A stretch of 64,000 nucleotides of DNA, taken from Streptomyces canus (lineage in GTDB: Bacteria; Actinomycetota; Actinomycetes; Streptomycetales; Streptomycetaceae). Each line of letters starts with the position of its first letter. Within the stretch, counting starts at the first letter, position 1. The notes beneath the pieces were generated by a model that was not told where the DNA came from, did no database searches, and saw nothing but the letters and a program-made list of their open reading frames with translations. Below, piece by piece: positions 1 through 7,624 of the stretch. The stretch is from assembly GCF_030815415.1 (NCBI RefSeq), contig NZ_JAUSWW010000001.1, positions 9,548,001-9,612,000 on the forward strand, in the 5' to 3' direction. The translations under genes and the position numbers were made by a program.

Positions 1-398
1 AGCAGCCACCGGTAGGCGGTCTCCGCGTCGTCGAGCTGCGCGGGGTGGGGGTGCTCGGGCGCCAGACGGAAGTCCACGACGAGGGAACGGGCGCCGGCGG
101 CCTTCGCGATGTGGCCGGCGGCCTTGCGGTCGGAGTGCATCGACGCGGTGACGGATCCGCCGAAGTGGAAGTGGAGCAGCGCCTTGTCGGGGTCGGCACC
201 CTCGGGGATGGCCCACAGGGCGGGGACCCCGCCCGCGTCGACCTCGGCGTAGGTGACGCCTTCCGGTTCGGTCGACGCCTTGTGGTTCGAGTCGACGATG
301 TCGCGGATCACGGCCAGGTCGAGGCCGGGCGTCGACGACTTCGCGCTCACGCTCTCGAGGAAGTCCGCGAACTGCTGTGCCTCGGGGCTTGCTCCCAT
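1..398 (-). CDS. Alpha/beta hydrolase (HSL/acetylesterase type), 3' end outside window
   Basis: Reading on the minus strand from ATG at 398 is open to the window edge and gives about 132 N-terminal residues. It contains DFRLAPEHPHPA (about residues 109-120), the hormone-sensitive-lipase-family block, and HFHFGGS (about 76-82) where the family usually has HGGG. The Ser-Asp-His part lies outside the window. A paralogue with the same layout (EPEGVTY, EVDAGGV, GGSV, DRK, AGHIAKAAG) is the broken gene at 7625-8542. Upstream, at 484-507, is a 24-bp dyad shared with two other promoters in this window. Probable role: ester or lactone hydrolysis in a small detoxification set; the substrate cannot be told. 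Confidence 0.8.
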   Translation of the reverse strand, partial: MGASPEAQQFADFLESVSAKSSTPGLDLAVIRDIVDSNHKASTEPEGVTYAEVDAGGVPALWAIPEGADPDKALLHFHFGGSVTASMHSDRKAAGHIAKAAGARSLVVDFRLAPEHPHPAQLDDAETAYRWL

Positions 399-483
399 GG
401 TGGTGCTCCTTCACAGGTCGCTGCCACGCCCGCTTTTGCGTGGAGCCGGGTTGATGTACCGGTCATGACGTTACTGGCTGAGG

Positions 484-507
484 CTGAGTATAAGAAAGTA
501 AACTCAG
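484..507. promoter_or_regulatory. HxlR-type operator, copy A
   Basis: A 24-bp dyad with 9-bp arms CTGAGTWTA and TAWACTCAG around a 6-bp centre. It lies 86 bp upstream of the minus-strand hydrolase and covers a TATACT-like -10 on that strand. Near-identical copies occur at 3215 and 10646, the latter just before an HxlR gene. The flanking DNA (about 420-510) is also similar to the promoter at about 3160-3240. Confidence 0.65.
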
Positions 508-548
508 GTGGAGATGGCTCTGCCGTCACCGCACCGGAAACACCCTGA

Positions 549-855
549 CGTTCACTCCGCAGGCCGGCATCGCCTTCTCCAACTCCAGCGTGGCGCTGGT
601 GCACGGCATGAGCCGCCCGCCACCGACGGCGACAGCGACGCCTTGGCCGCCGACCGGCTCGTGGAGGCGCTCCGAGCCCTGTGCAAGGATCTTGAGGTGC
701 CCACACCTCAAGCCCACGGCATCGACAAGGATGAGTGGTTCGGCCTGTTGCCCCTCATGGCCGAGCAGGCGCTCGCGTCCGCATCCCCCGCCAACGACCC
801 CGTCGTACCCACCGTGGACGAGATCCAGGATCTCTACGCGCAGAGCCACGCCTGA
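549..855 (+). pseudogene. Iron-containing alcohol dehydrogenase remnant
   Basis: Two pieces of an Fe-ADH C-terminal domain lie in different frames. The first, at about 549-620, reads GIAFSNSSVALVHGMSRP, the family's conserved helical segment. The second, at about 640-855, reads LVEALRALCKDLEVP and continues to an in-frame TGA with a typical Fe-ADH tail (VDEIQDLYAQSHA). The N-terminal nucleotide-binding domain and the segment between the pieces are missing, so no function is expected. Only the fragment remains between the hydrolase promoter and the enoyl-CoA hydratase-family gene. Confidence 0.7.
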
Positions 856-924
856 CAGGCGACGAGTGAGGAAAACCCCCATGGCCATGACAGCCAGGTC
901 ACGCGGACGGCGAGTTGACGACCG

Positions 925-1935
925 ATGACTGAAACCGCTGCCGCCGACATCCTCGCCGACGTCCACCGGGGCGTCGGCCGGATCCTTCTGAACCGGCCCA
1001 AGGCGCTCAACGCCCTGACGACAGACATGGTCGTCGCCATCGACCGCGTGCTCGCCGGTTGGGAGCACACTCCGCTGTCCGCTGTGGTGCTCGCCAGTAC
1101 CAGCACGAAGGCGTTCTGCGCCGGCGGAGACATCCGCACGATCCGCGAGCACAGCCTCGCCGGCGATGCCGAGGCCAGCGAGCGGTTCTTCGCCTCCGAG
1201 TACCGGCTCAACGCCCGCATCGCCGAATATCCCGTGCCGGTCGTGTCGCTCATCGACGGGGTGTGCATGGGCGGCGGCCTCGGCCTGTCCATCCACGGCG
1301 CCTTCCGCGTCGTCACCGAGCGCGCGGTGCTGGCGATGCCCGAGACCGCGATCGGGTTCTTCCCGGACATCGGGGCCAGCTACTTCTTGCCGAGGCTGCC
1401 CGGTGCGATCGGGATGTACCTGGGACTGACGGGGCACCGGCTCGACGCGGCCGACGCCCTGTACACGGGGCTGGCCACGCACTTCGTCCCCTCAGGCGGG
1501 CTCGATGCGGTGGGGGAGGCCCTGGCCGACAGCCCCGGTGACCCGGTGGACCTGGTCCTGAACCGCCTCTCCGGCCCGTCCCCGGTGGCGGCCAGCAAGC
1601 TGGCGGAGGCGCGCGCGGACGTGGACCGGGCGTTCGGCGCGCCCAGCCTCGGCGAGATCGAGAAACGCCTGCGCCACCTCGACACCCCTTGGGCGGCAGC
1701 CGCGTCGGCCGCTCTGGAGTCCGCCTCGCCGCAGAGCCTGGAGATCACTCACGCCCTGCTGGCGCGGGGCAGGCAGCAGACGCTGCGCGAGTGCCTCGAC
1801 ACGGAACTGGCCCTCGCACGCACGACCATCCGGACGCCGGACTTCGTGGAGGGCGTCCGCGCGGCCCTGGTCGACAGGGACCGCACGCCCCGCTGGCAAC
1901 GTGCGTCGCTCGGCGAAGGGCCGCTGCCGTCCTGA
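925..1935 (+). CDS. 3-hydroxyisobutyryl-CoA hydrolase / enoyl-CoA hydratase family
   Basis: 336-residue crotonase-fold protein. The oxyanion loop is STSTKAFCAGGDIR (about 58-71), followed by CMGGGLGLSIHG (114-125) and MPETAIGFFPDIGASYF (138-154). In this last block E140 and D148 sit where 3-hydroxyisobutyryl-CoA hydrolases (valine catabolism) have their acidic pair. The length and the C-terminal FVEGVRAALVDRDRTPRW block (near 310-330) also fit HIBCH better than short enoyl-CoA hydratases. The ATG at 925 follows the Fe-ADH remnant by 70 bp. Cytosolic enzyme that would release 3-hydroxyisobutyrate from its CoA ester; a hydratase or isomerase activity is the alternative. Confidence 0.85.
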   Translation: MTETAAADILADVHRGVGRILLNRPKALNALTTDMVVAIDRVLAGWEHTPLSAVVLASTSTKAFCAGGDIRTIREHSLAGDAEASERFFASEYRLNARIAEYPVPVVSLIDGVCMGGGLGLSIHGAFRVVTERAVLAMPETAIGFFPDIGASYFLPRLPGAIGMYLGLTGHRLDAADALYTGLATHFVPSGGLDAVGEALADSPGDPVDLVLNRLSGPSPVAASKLAEARADVDRAFGAPSLGEIEKRLRHLDTPWAAAASAALESASPQSLEITHALLARGRQQTLRECLDTELALARTTIRTPDFVEGVRAALVDRDRTPRWQRASLGEGPLPS

Positions 1936-2081
1936 GCAGGTCCGCCGTGTGCAGGACGCTGCCGCGCGCGGGGGCCGATCGTGCAGGAGGGGCGCGCTTC
2001 GACGAGACGTGAGCGCGCCCCCGCCGACCAGGTTGTCAGGGAAGCGGGAGCGGATGGCGCTGTCGGTCGGGTGTACGGGGC

Positions 2082-3095
2082 TCAGGAGTGGTCGGGCACC
2101 ATCGAGACCACGACCTTGCCTGCCTTGGTGCGGCCCTGCTCGACATGGGCCATCGCTTGGAGCGTCTGGTCGAACGGGAAGGTGCTGTCGATGACTGGGC
2201 GGAGCTTTCCGCTGTCGTAGAGGGCGGCGAGTTTGCGCAGCTGGGAGCCGTTGGCCCGCATGAAGAAGGGCTCGTAGCGCACGCCCAGCGCCTTCGCCTG
2301 CTTACGCACCTTGCGGCTGAGGATGTTCATGACGACCCCCAGGAACGAGGGGGCGCCGAGCTGCTTGCCGAAGGCGGCGTCGGGCGGGCCGACGACACTG
2401 ATCGCCATGCCGCCGGGCTTCAGCACGGTCAGTGACTTCTCGAGGCTCGCCGCGCCCAGGGAGTCCAGTACCAGGTCGTAGCCGGACAGCACCTGCGAGA
2501 AGTCTTCCTTGGTGTAGTCGACGACGACGTCGGCGCCGAGGCTCCTGACCAACTTCTCGGATTCGGTGTTCGCGGTGGTCGCCACCGTGGCGCCGAGGTG
2601 TTTGGCGAGCTGGATGACCGTTGAGCCGAGTCCGCCGGCACCGGCGTGGACGAGCACCTTCTGTCCCGGCTTCACATTGGCGCGCTCGACGAGAATCTGC
2701 CAGGCGGACAAGGCCACCAGCGGCACCGCGGCCGCCTCTTGGAGAGTGAGCGAGGCCGGCTTGGGCGCGACATCGTCCATGTCGATCGCGATGAACTCCG
2801 CGAAGGCTCCGATTCGCAGGTCGCGCGGACGGGCGTAGACCTCGTCGCCGACTTCGAGACCGTGTACGGCGGAGCCGACGCGCGTCACGACACCGGCCAC
2901 GTCATGGCCGAGCACGAACGGGCGCTTGTACTTCAGGAGCTGCTTGAACTCCCCGTCGCGGACCATCTTGTCCAGCGGGTTGATGCTGGCGGCGCTCACC
3001 CTGACCAGGACGTCACGGTCCCCGACGGTGGGCTCGGGTACCTCCGCGGCGCGTATGCCGTCCTTGCCGTACTTCTCGACGATGAATGCCTTCAT
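2082..3095 (-). CDS. NADP-dependent MDR quinone oxidoreductase
   Basis: 337 residues from ATG at 3095 (MKAFIVEKYG), preceded by an AAGGG ribosome site; a longer in-frame reading to 3275 runs through the promoter and is unlikely. Medium-chain dehydrogenase without structural-zinc cysteines. It has the GroES-like half with LGHDVAGVVTRVGS, then the Rossmann signature HAGAGGLGSTVIQLAKHLGA and a DYTKEDF segment. This matches the YhdH/zeta-crystallin group that reduces quinones or enones with NADPH. The upstream operator at 3215-3238 and about 80 bp of flanking promoter resemble those of the hydrolase at 398, so both are probably controlled by the same HxlR regulator. Convergent with the TetR gene's terminator side. 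Confidence 0.88.
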   Translation of the reverse strand: MKAFIVEKYGKDGIRAAEVPEPTVGDRDVLVRVSAASINPLDKMVRDGEFKQLLKYKRPFVLGHDVAGVVTRVGSAVHGLEVGDEVYARPRDLRIGAFAEFIAIDMDDVAPKPASLTLQEAAAVPLVALSAWQILVERANVKPGQKVLVHAGAGGLGSTVIQLAKHLGATVATTANTESEKLVRSLGADVVVDYTKEDFSQVLSGYDLVLDSLGAASLEKSLTVLKPGGMAISVVGPPDAAFGKQLGAPSFLGVVMNILSRKVRKQAKALGVRYEPFFMRANGSQLRKLAALYDSGKLRPVIDSTFPFDQTLQAMAHVEQGRTKAGKVVVSMVPDHS

Positions 3096-3214
3096 GTCGG
3101 CCGCCCTTGTCTGTGGGGTGTTCCGGTGGTCGATGCGATTCTTCGCGCAGGTCCCCCTCGCGCCCGTTTTCGCGTGCGGCTGGGTTGATGTGCTGCTGGC
3201 TACGACGTTACTAG

Positions 3215-3238
3215 CTGAGTATAGAAAAGTAAACTCAG
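3215..3238. promoter_or_regulatory. HxlR-type operator, copy B
   Basis: Same 24-bp dyad as at 484 (arms CTGAGTATA and GTAAACTCAG, AT-rich centre), 120 bp upstream of the quinone oxidoreductase start on the minus strand. It overlaps TATACT, a plausible -10 for that gene. Confidence 0.65.
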
Positions 3239-3334
3239 ACGGATAAGGGTCGCCCCATATGGCCATCACGGACAAACGTTGGGGCCTGCCCGGGGAGTAC
3301 GTCCTTACCGATGCGCGGAAACCAACGCCCTACA

Positions 3335-3373
3335 GGGGCCCAACAGCCCCTTGATCAAAGGGTGTTGGGCCCC
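3335..3373 (-). terminator. Hairpin downstream of the TetR gene
   Basis: 11-bp perfect stem GGGGCCCAACA / TGTTGGGCCCC with an inner near-palindrome (CCCTTGATCAAAGGG). It lies 21 bp beyond the stop of the minus-strand TetR gene at 3394. Confidence 0.6.
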
Positions 3374-3393
3374 AGTCGTCGCACAGGCCGTGT

Positions 3394-3972
3394 TCAGGAT
3401 GCGGGTCGCGACTCCTGTGGCGCGGTGAGGGCTTTGTGGGTCGACTCCAGGATCTTCTCCGACAGCTCTGTGCCCGCCGTGGCCCGGGCCAGCAGGATCG
3501 CGCCGACCAGCGTGGCCACCATGGGAAGGCCGTCGTTGACGTCGGCGGACATCCACCCGGCGAATTCCTCGACTCCGGCCGCGTACGTTTCGCGAACCTC
3601 GCCGGCTGTGGGCTCGCGCGCCACGTCCCCGGCGAATCCCGCGGTGGGGCAACCGGTGCCTGGCTGGTCGCGGTGCTCGGCCGAGAGGTAGAAGTCGAGG
3701 AGGGCGCCGCGTGCGGTGTCGTGATCGCCGTGGGCCGCGTCGAACGACGCCAGGAGTGCGTCGAGGTCCCCGAAAGCGGCCTGGGCCGCCTCGGCGATCA
3801 GGGCCTCCTTGGAGGGGAACTGCTTGTAGAAGCCGCCCGTGGTCAGCCCGATGGACTTCATCAGATCGGCGACGCTGATGCCGTTCACGCCGCGCTCCCG
3901 GAAGAGCTGGGAGGCCGCGGCGACCGCGCGCCTGCGGTTCTCGAGTGCTTGTGCTTGCGAAACGCGACTCAT
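3394..3972 (-). CDS. TetR/AcrR family transcriptional regulator
   Basis: 192 residues. The N-terminal helix-turn-helix spans about residues 8-55 (GISVADLMKSIGLTTGGFYKQFPSKEAL). The rest is a helical ligand-binding domain of the type seen beside SDR and OYE genes (GCPTAGFAGDVA near 108). It is divergent from the SDR-OYE-SnoaL set at 4277-6942. A dyad TTAGAT-N10-ATCTAT lies 16 bp upstream of its start, and TTAGAT-N10-ATCTAA lies before the SDR. This arrangement suggests an autoregulated repressor that also controls the divergent operon. The ligand is unknown, probably an electrophile given the target enzymes. Confidence 0.88.
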   Translation of the reverse strand: MSRVSQAQALENRRRAVAAASQLFRERGVNGISVADLMKSIGLTTGGFYKQFPSKEALIAEAAQAAFGDLDALLASFDAAHGDHDTARGALLDFYLSAEHRDQPGTGCPTAGFAGDVAREPTAGEVRETYAAGVEEFAGWMSADVNDGLPMVATLVGAILLARATAGTELSEKILESTHKALTAPQESRPAS

Positions 3973-3987
3973 CAGTCACCTACCACG

Positions 3988-4009
3988 TTAGATAGTGAAG
4001 CACATCTAT
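3988..4009. promoter_or_regulatory. Putative TetR operator at the tetR promoter
   Basis: Dyad TTAGAT-N10-ATCTAT immediately upstream of the minus-strand TetR gene. It has the same arms and spacing as the perfect site at 4200-4221. Confidence 0.6.
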
Positions 4010-4199
4010 CATATGCGAAGTGTGGCGGAGCCTGTTCGGCGCCTTTCGTGACAGGTGGGCCCTGTCTACGTGGGCGGCTTGCGTCGCGCTCGGCGTGTCC
4101 GCGCGCCCGTTCCGACGGCAGTACGCGAAACCGTCCGCGGCAGCCGCGTGTTCGAGGAGTCTCCATCCGCCGACCCCGGAGGCTGTTGACGGGACGCTT

Positions 4200-4221
4200 T
4201 TAGATACCTATCGTAATCTAA
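4200..4221. promoter_or_regulatory. Putative TetR operator at the SDR promoter
   Basis: Perfect 6-10-6 inverted repeat TTAGAT-N10-ATCTAA, 55 bp upstream of the SDR start. Its twin lies at 3988-4009 in front of the divergent TetR gene. Confidence 0.65.
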
Positions 4222-4276
4222 AGCAGGGCCGGTGCTTCGGCCCACCTCATCCGTCACAAGAAATGAGATCCAACCC

Positions 4277-5068
4277 ATGACCACGCAGAACAAGACCGCC
4301 GTCGTCACCGGCGCGTCCGCCGGCCTGGGTACGGCCTACGCGCAGCGGCTTGCCGACCGGGGCTACGACCTGATCCTGGTGGCCCGGAACGCCGGGCGGC
4401 TGGAGAAGCTGGCGGCGGACATCCGCGGCCGCACCGGCCGTGCGGTGGACGTCATCGCCGCCGACCTCACCGATGCGGCGCAGATCTCCGTGGTCGAGGA
4501 GCGTCTGCGGACCGACGAAAGCATCGAGGTCCTGATCAACAACGCCGGCGGGGGGTTGTTCACGCCGTTGGCAGTCTCCGACGCGGCGGCCTCCGAGGCG
4601 CTGATCAATCTGAACGTGACCTCGCTGACCAGGCTGACCACCGCGGTCCTGCCGGGCCTGACGGGTCGCGGCCGCGGCACCGTGGTGAACATCTCCTCTG
4701 CCCTGGCTCTCAACATCCTGCCCGTCAGCGCCGTCTACAGCGGCACCAAGAGCTACGTGCTGACATTCACTCAGGCCCTGCAGCAGGAACTCGCCGAGAG
4801 TCCCGTCGTCGTGCAGGCCGTGCTGCCGGGTGCCGTGCGCACGGAGTTCTGGGACGGCTCCGGCGCCGACCTCGAGGCGTTCCCCGACGAGTGGATCATG
4901 AGCGCGGAGGACACCGTCGACGCGGCGCTCGCCGGCCTCGACGCCGGGGAGCCCGTCACCATCCCGTCGCTGCCGGAGATCAGCGACTGGGAATCGTTCG
5001 AGAAGGCGCGCCAGGCGCTCGTCCCGAACCTCTCGCTGAAGGTCCCGGCCGCTCGCTACCGCGGCTGA
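4277..5068 (+). CDS. Short-chain dehydrogenase/reductase (YqjQ/DltE-like classical SDR)
   Basis: 263 residues from ATG 4277 (MTTQNKTAVVTGASAGLG); the longer reading from 4232 would overlap the promoter region. TGASAGLG is the NADP-binding glycine motif (about 9-16), NNAGGG is near 88-93, the catalytic Ser is near 143 and YSGTKSY gives the YxxxK pair near 155. The family acts on ketones, aldehydes or steroids with NADP(H). It is the first gene after the TetR operator and is followed by an OYE ene-reductase, so this unit may reduce enals/enones and their carbonyls in succession (inference). Confidence 0.88.
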   Translation: MTTQNKTAVVTGASAGLGTAYAQRLADRGYDLILVARNAGRLEKLAADIRGRTGRAVDVIAADLTDAAQISVVEERLRTDESIEVLINNAGGGLFTPLAVSDAAASEALINLNVTSLTRLTTAVLPGLTGRGRGTVVNISSALALNILPVSAVYSGTKSYVLTFTQALQQELAESPVVVQAVLPGAVRTEFWDGSGADLEAFPDEWIMSAEDTVDAALAGLDAGEPVTIPSLPEISDWESFEKARQALVPNLSLKVPAARYRG

Positions 5069-5087
5069 CAATCGCGGCAACTCCGTT

Positions 5088-5112
5088 GCGGGCGTGGCTT
5101 TGTGGCGCCCGC
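5088..5112 (+). terminator. Hairpin between SDR and OYE genes
   Basis: 7-bp stem GCGGGCG / CGCCCGC with an 11-nt loop, 19 bp after the SDR stop. No T-run follows, so it may be only a partial terminator. Confidence 0.35.
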
Positions 5113-5262
5113 ACGGCAGAGGCCGCACACGACCCAAGGGTTCTACGGCGTCCAGGCCGGCACTGCAATGGCGGCGGCCGTGTGCCCGCCAAGCGCGGCG
5201 CAGCGGTCACTCCGCCGCTCTCTCATCCCTTCATCTCGCACCCTTCATTTGAGGAATCATCC

Positions 5263-6324
5263 ATGTCGAACGCCCTGTGGAATCCGATCGTCGTCGGCGA
5301 AATCCCCTTGCCGCACCGGCTGGCGATGGCCCCCATGACGCGGAACCGGTCCACGCCGAAAGGCGTTCCGACCGAGCTGAACGCCGACTACTACGCCCAG
5401 CGGGCCTCCCACGCGCTCATCATCACCGAGGGCACCCAGCCCTCCGCCGACGGCCAGGGCTACCCGGTGACCCCGGGCATCCACACCGACGAGCACATCG
5501 CCGGGTGGCGCAAGGTCACCGACGCCGTGCACAAGGCCGACGGGCGCATCGTCATCCAGCTCATGCACGCCGGGCGGATGTCCCACCCCGACAACACCCC
5601 GCACCACCGGCAGCCGGTCGCCCCCTCGCCGGTCCAGCCGGCGGGCACCATGTTCACCGCCTCGGGGCTCCAGCAGATGCCGGTACCGCGCGAACTGTCC
5701 ACCGAGGAAGTCGCCGCCACGGTCGACGACTTCCGCCGCGCCGCCGCAGCCGCCATCGCGGCCGGTGCCGACGGCGTCGAGATCCACGGCGCCAACGGCT
5801 ACCTCCTGCACCAGTTCCTCGCCGACAACACCAACCAGCGCACCGACGGCTACGGCGGCTCCATCGAGAACCGCATCCGCTTCGCCGTCGAGGTCGCCAC
5901 CGCCGTGGCCGAGGAGATCGGCGCCGGCCGCACCGGCCTGCGGATCTCTCCGGGCAACCCGTTCAACGACATCGCGGAGAGCGACACCCACGAGCTGTAC
6001 CCGGCACTCGTGCGCGCCCTCGCGCCGCTCGACCTCGCCTACCTGCACATCGGCCACGGCGGCGACGACGACCTTCTGCGCACTCTGCGCAAGCTGTGGC
6101 CGACCACGCTGGTCCTCAACCGGGCCGGCACCGACATCGCCACCCGCGCCAAGGACATCGAAGACGGCCTGGCCGACGTCGTCACCGTCGGCGTGATGGC
6201 CATCGCCAACCCCGACCTGGCCGAGCGCGTACGCACCGGCGCGCCGCTGAACGACCCTGACCCCGCCACGTTCTACGGCGGCGGCGAGGCCGGTTACACC
6301 GACTACGCCGCCCTCTCCGCCTGA
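5263..6324 (+). CDS. Old Yellow Enzyme family ene-reductase (NADH:flavin oxidoreductase)
   Basis: 353 residues from ATG 5263. FMN-barrel features are present: MAPMTRNRSTPKGVPTELN near residues 22-40, QLMHAGRM with the family His/Arg near 98-105, EIHGANGYLLHQFL near 174-187, and TDGYGGSIENRIRF near 195-208. The C-terminal GVMAIANPDLAERV carries the phosphate-binding Asn-Pro segment. OYEs reduce activated C=C bonds with NAD(P)H. The gene lies 194 bp after the SDR and before a SnoaL-like gene. A fragment corresponding to its GGSIENRIRFAVEVATAVAEEIG part reappears at 7484-7556, a remnant of a second copy. Confidence 0.9.
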   Translation: MSNALWNPIVVGEIPLPHRLAMAPMTRNRSTPKGVPTELNADYYAQRASHALIITEGTQPSADGQGYPVTPGIHTDEHIAGWRKVTDAVHKADGRIVIQLMHAGRMSHPDNTPHHRQPVAPSPVQPAGTMFTASGLQQMPVPRELSTEEVAATVDDFRRAAAAAIAAGADGVEIHGANGYLLHQFLADNTNQRTDGYGGSIENRIRFAVEVATAVAEEIGAGRTGLRISPGNPFNDIAESDTHELYPALVRALAPLDLAYLHIGHGGDDDLLRTLRKLWPTTLVLNRAGTDIATRAKDIEDGLADVVTVGVMAIANPDLAERVRTGAPLNDPDPATFYGGGEAGYTDYAALSA

Positions 6325-6360
6325 CGAGCCTCACGCTCTGCGTCTGAACCCACCTCTGTC

Positions 6361-6384
6361 ATACCGGTCTTCGCCGACCGGTAT
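6361..6384 (+). terminator. Hairpin after OYE gene
   Basis: Perfect 9-bp stem ATACCGGTC / GACCGGTAT with a 6-nt TTCGCC loop, 36 bp downstream of the OYE stop. Confidence 0.55.
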
Positions 6385-6513
6385 GCCCAAATGGCCCCGC
6401 TCCTCGGCCACTCCGGCGTGCCAGGCCCTGCTCGTCCACCCCCCTGGTTCGGCTCGATTCCACTGTCCGTCACCGGGGTGGAGCCGCTCCGGCCGCCCAT
6501 ATTGGAGAAGCAC

Positions 6514-6942
6514 ATGTCTCACTCGAACGTTCAAACCCCAGCGTCCACCGCCGACCTGCACAGGCTTGCCGATGAGTACGTAAGGCGCGTCAACCTGCGT
6601 GACCTCGACGCCCTGTTCTCTCTGTACGCGCCGGACTTCCGTTCCCACGCCGCCGACGGCACCACCACCGGCGTCGAGGAGACCCGCGCGGTGCTGACGT
6701 CGTTCCTCGACGCGGTCCCCGACTTCGCCGCCACGCCGGTCCGTGTCGTCGCCGAGGACGATTGGTTCGCGATCAGCTTCGTCCTCACCGGCACGAACAC
6801 CGGGTCCTTCAACGGCACTCCCGCCACCGGCCGATCGATCAAGGTGCTGGAGCTCCGCATGTTCAAGGTGGCCGACGGGAAGCTCACCGAGCACTGGGGC
6901 CTCATCGACCTGGCGACGCTCTTCGCCCAATTGCAGTCCTGA
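6514..6942 (+). CDS. SnoaL-like ester cyclase-family protein (NTF2 fold)
   Basis: 142 residues from ATG 6514, which has GGAGAAG upstream; the longer reading from 6391 runs across the intergenic region. It is a small NTF2-fold protein with an N-terminal helix (VRRVNLRDLDALFSLYAPDF), a strand with HAADGTTTG, and the conserved SnoaL ending FKVADGKLTEHWGLID (about 117-132). SnoaL relatives act as cyclases, hydroxylases or simple ligand-binding subunits, so the activity cannot be assigned. Its position behind the SDR and OYE genes suggests the same stress or catabolic response. Confidence 0.8.
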   Translation: MSHSNVQTPASTADLHRLADEYVRRVNLRDLDALFSLYAPDFRSHAADGTTTGVEETRAVLTSFLDAVPDFAATPVRVVAEDDWFAISFVLTGTNTGSFNGTPATGRSIKVLELRMFKVADGKLTEHWGLIDLATLFAQLQS

Positions 6943-6995
6943 GAGGGATACCTGAGCCGATGCCGGTTTCACCCTTACGGAAGGGGCAGGCGGGC

Positions 6996-7026
6996 CGGCC
7001 GTAGCGGCGCCGGGCGGCTACGGCCG
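6996..7026. terminator. Hairpin after SnoaL-like gene
   Basis: 10-bp perfect stem CGGCCGTAGC / GCTACGGCCG with an 11-nt loop, 53 bp beyond the SnoaL stop. It also overlaps the stop of the converging minus-strand fragment at 7018, so it could serve both directions. Confidence 0.5.
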
Positions 7027-7128
7027 CGGCTGCGTGAAGAAGATCCGCTCGGTCTTGACCAGGATTCCGTGCTCGGTCAGCCGCTCGAGCTTCAGGCGGG
7101 TGTTGTCGATGACCCTGGGTGAGAAGGT
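7018..7128 (-). pseudogene. C-terminal fragment of an unrecognised winged-helix-like protein
   Basis: Minus-strand reading ending at 7018 gives FSPRVIDNTRLKLERL then TEHGILVKTERIFFTQPRP. It looks like the end of a DNA-binding winged helix (a helix followed by a two-strand wing). The reading continues upstream into DNA that matches a decayed TetR gene on the other strand, so only this C-terminal scrap appears genuine. I do not recognise the parent gene. Confidence 0.3.
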
Positions 7129-7136
7129 ACGCGCAG

Positions 7137-7436
7137 GTGAGCGGCAGCCGGGGCGCAAGCTCCGGCTGTGACGAAGGAACACATCGTGCGGTACGTGAAG
7201 GAACACAAGCAGGAGACCCGGTAGCGGATCATCACCACGGCCGGCCGCCGGCTCAAACGCGATGGCATCGACGGCTCCGGGGCTGCGATCCTCATGAAGG
7301 ATGCGGGCCTGACCGACGGCACTCAGGCGGCGCCCGGCCGTGCCGGCCTCCAGCAGATGATTCGCTGTACTTCTCCCCCCAGCAGCGCGACACCATCGAG
7401 GACGGCTGCCCAACGCCGCCCTCCTCGACGAGGTAG
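7137..7436 (+). pseudogene. Decayed TetR gene, paralogue of the intact gene at 23416
   Basis: From its GTG at 7186 this copy reads MRYVKEHKQETR, then TAG, then RIITTAGRRLKRDGIDGSG. The intact gene at 23416 reads MRYAKEYKQETRQRIIATA, so codon 13 CAG has become TAG. After MKDAGLTDGT, about 100 bp encoding the recognition helix end and the start of the ligand domain are deleted. The remaining AAPGRAGLQQMIR and the following SPQQRD region are out of frame. About 50 bp of upstream DNA is also similar to that before 23416, so the duplication included the leader. Confidence 0.85.
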
Positions 7437-7483
7437 CCCTGCGCCATCCGCGCATCGATCAGAAGCCGGTCCGGTCGAACGAG

Positions 7484-7556
7484 ACCGGCGGCTGACTCGA
7501 CAACCGCATCCACTTCGCCGTCGAGGCCGCCACCGCCATGGCAGACGAGATCGGCT
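7484..7556 (+). pseudogene. Internal fragment of an OYE ene-reductase
   Basis: Reads TGG-stop-LDNRIHFAVEAATAMADEIG, matching the GGSIENRIRFAVEVATAVAEEIG segment of the intact OYE gene (about 5848-5925) at DNA and protein level. It carries a nonsense codon and no other part of the gene is present. It lies between the TetR and hydrolase remnants. Confidence 0.7.
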
Positions 7557-7624
7557 ACGCCGGCTACCCCACCCACACCGGCCCTGGCCAGCCGGTATGT
7601 CCAAAGCCCCCATGGAGGCACCAC

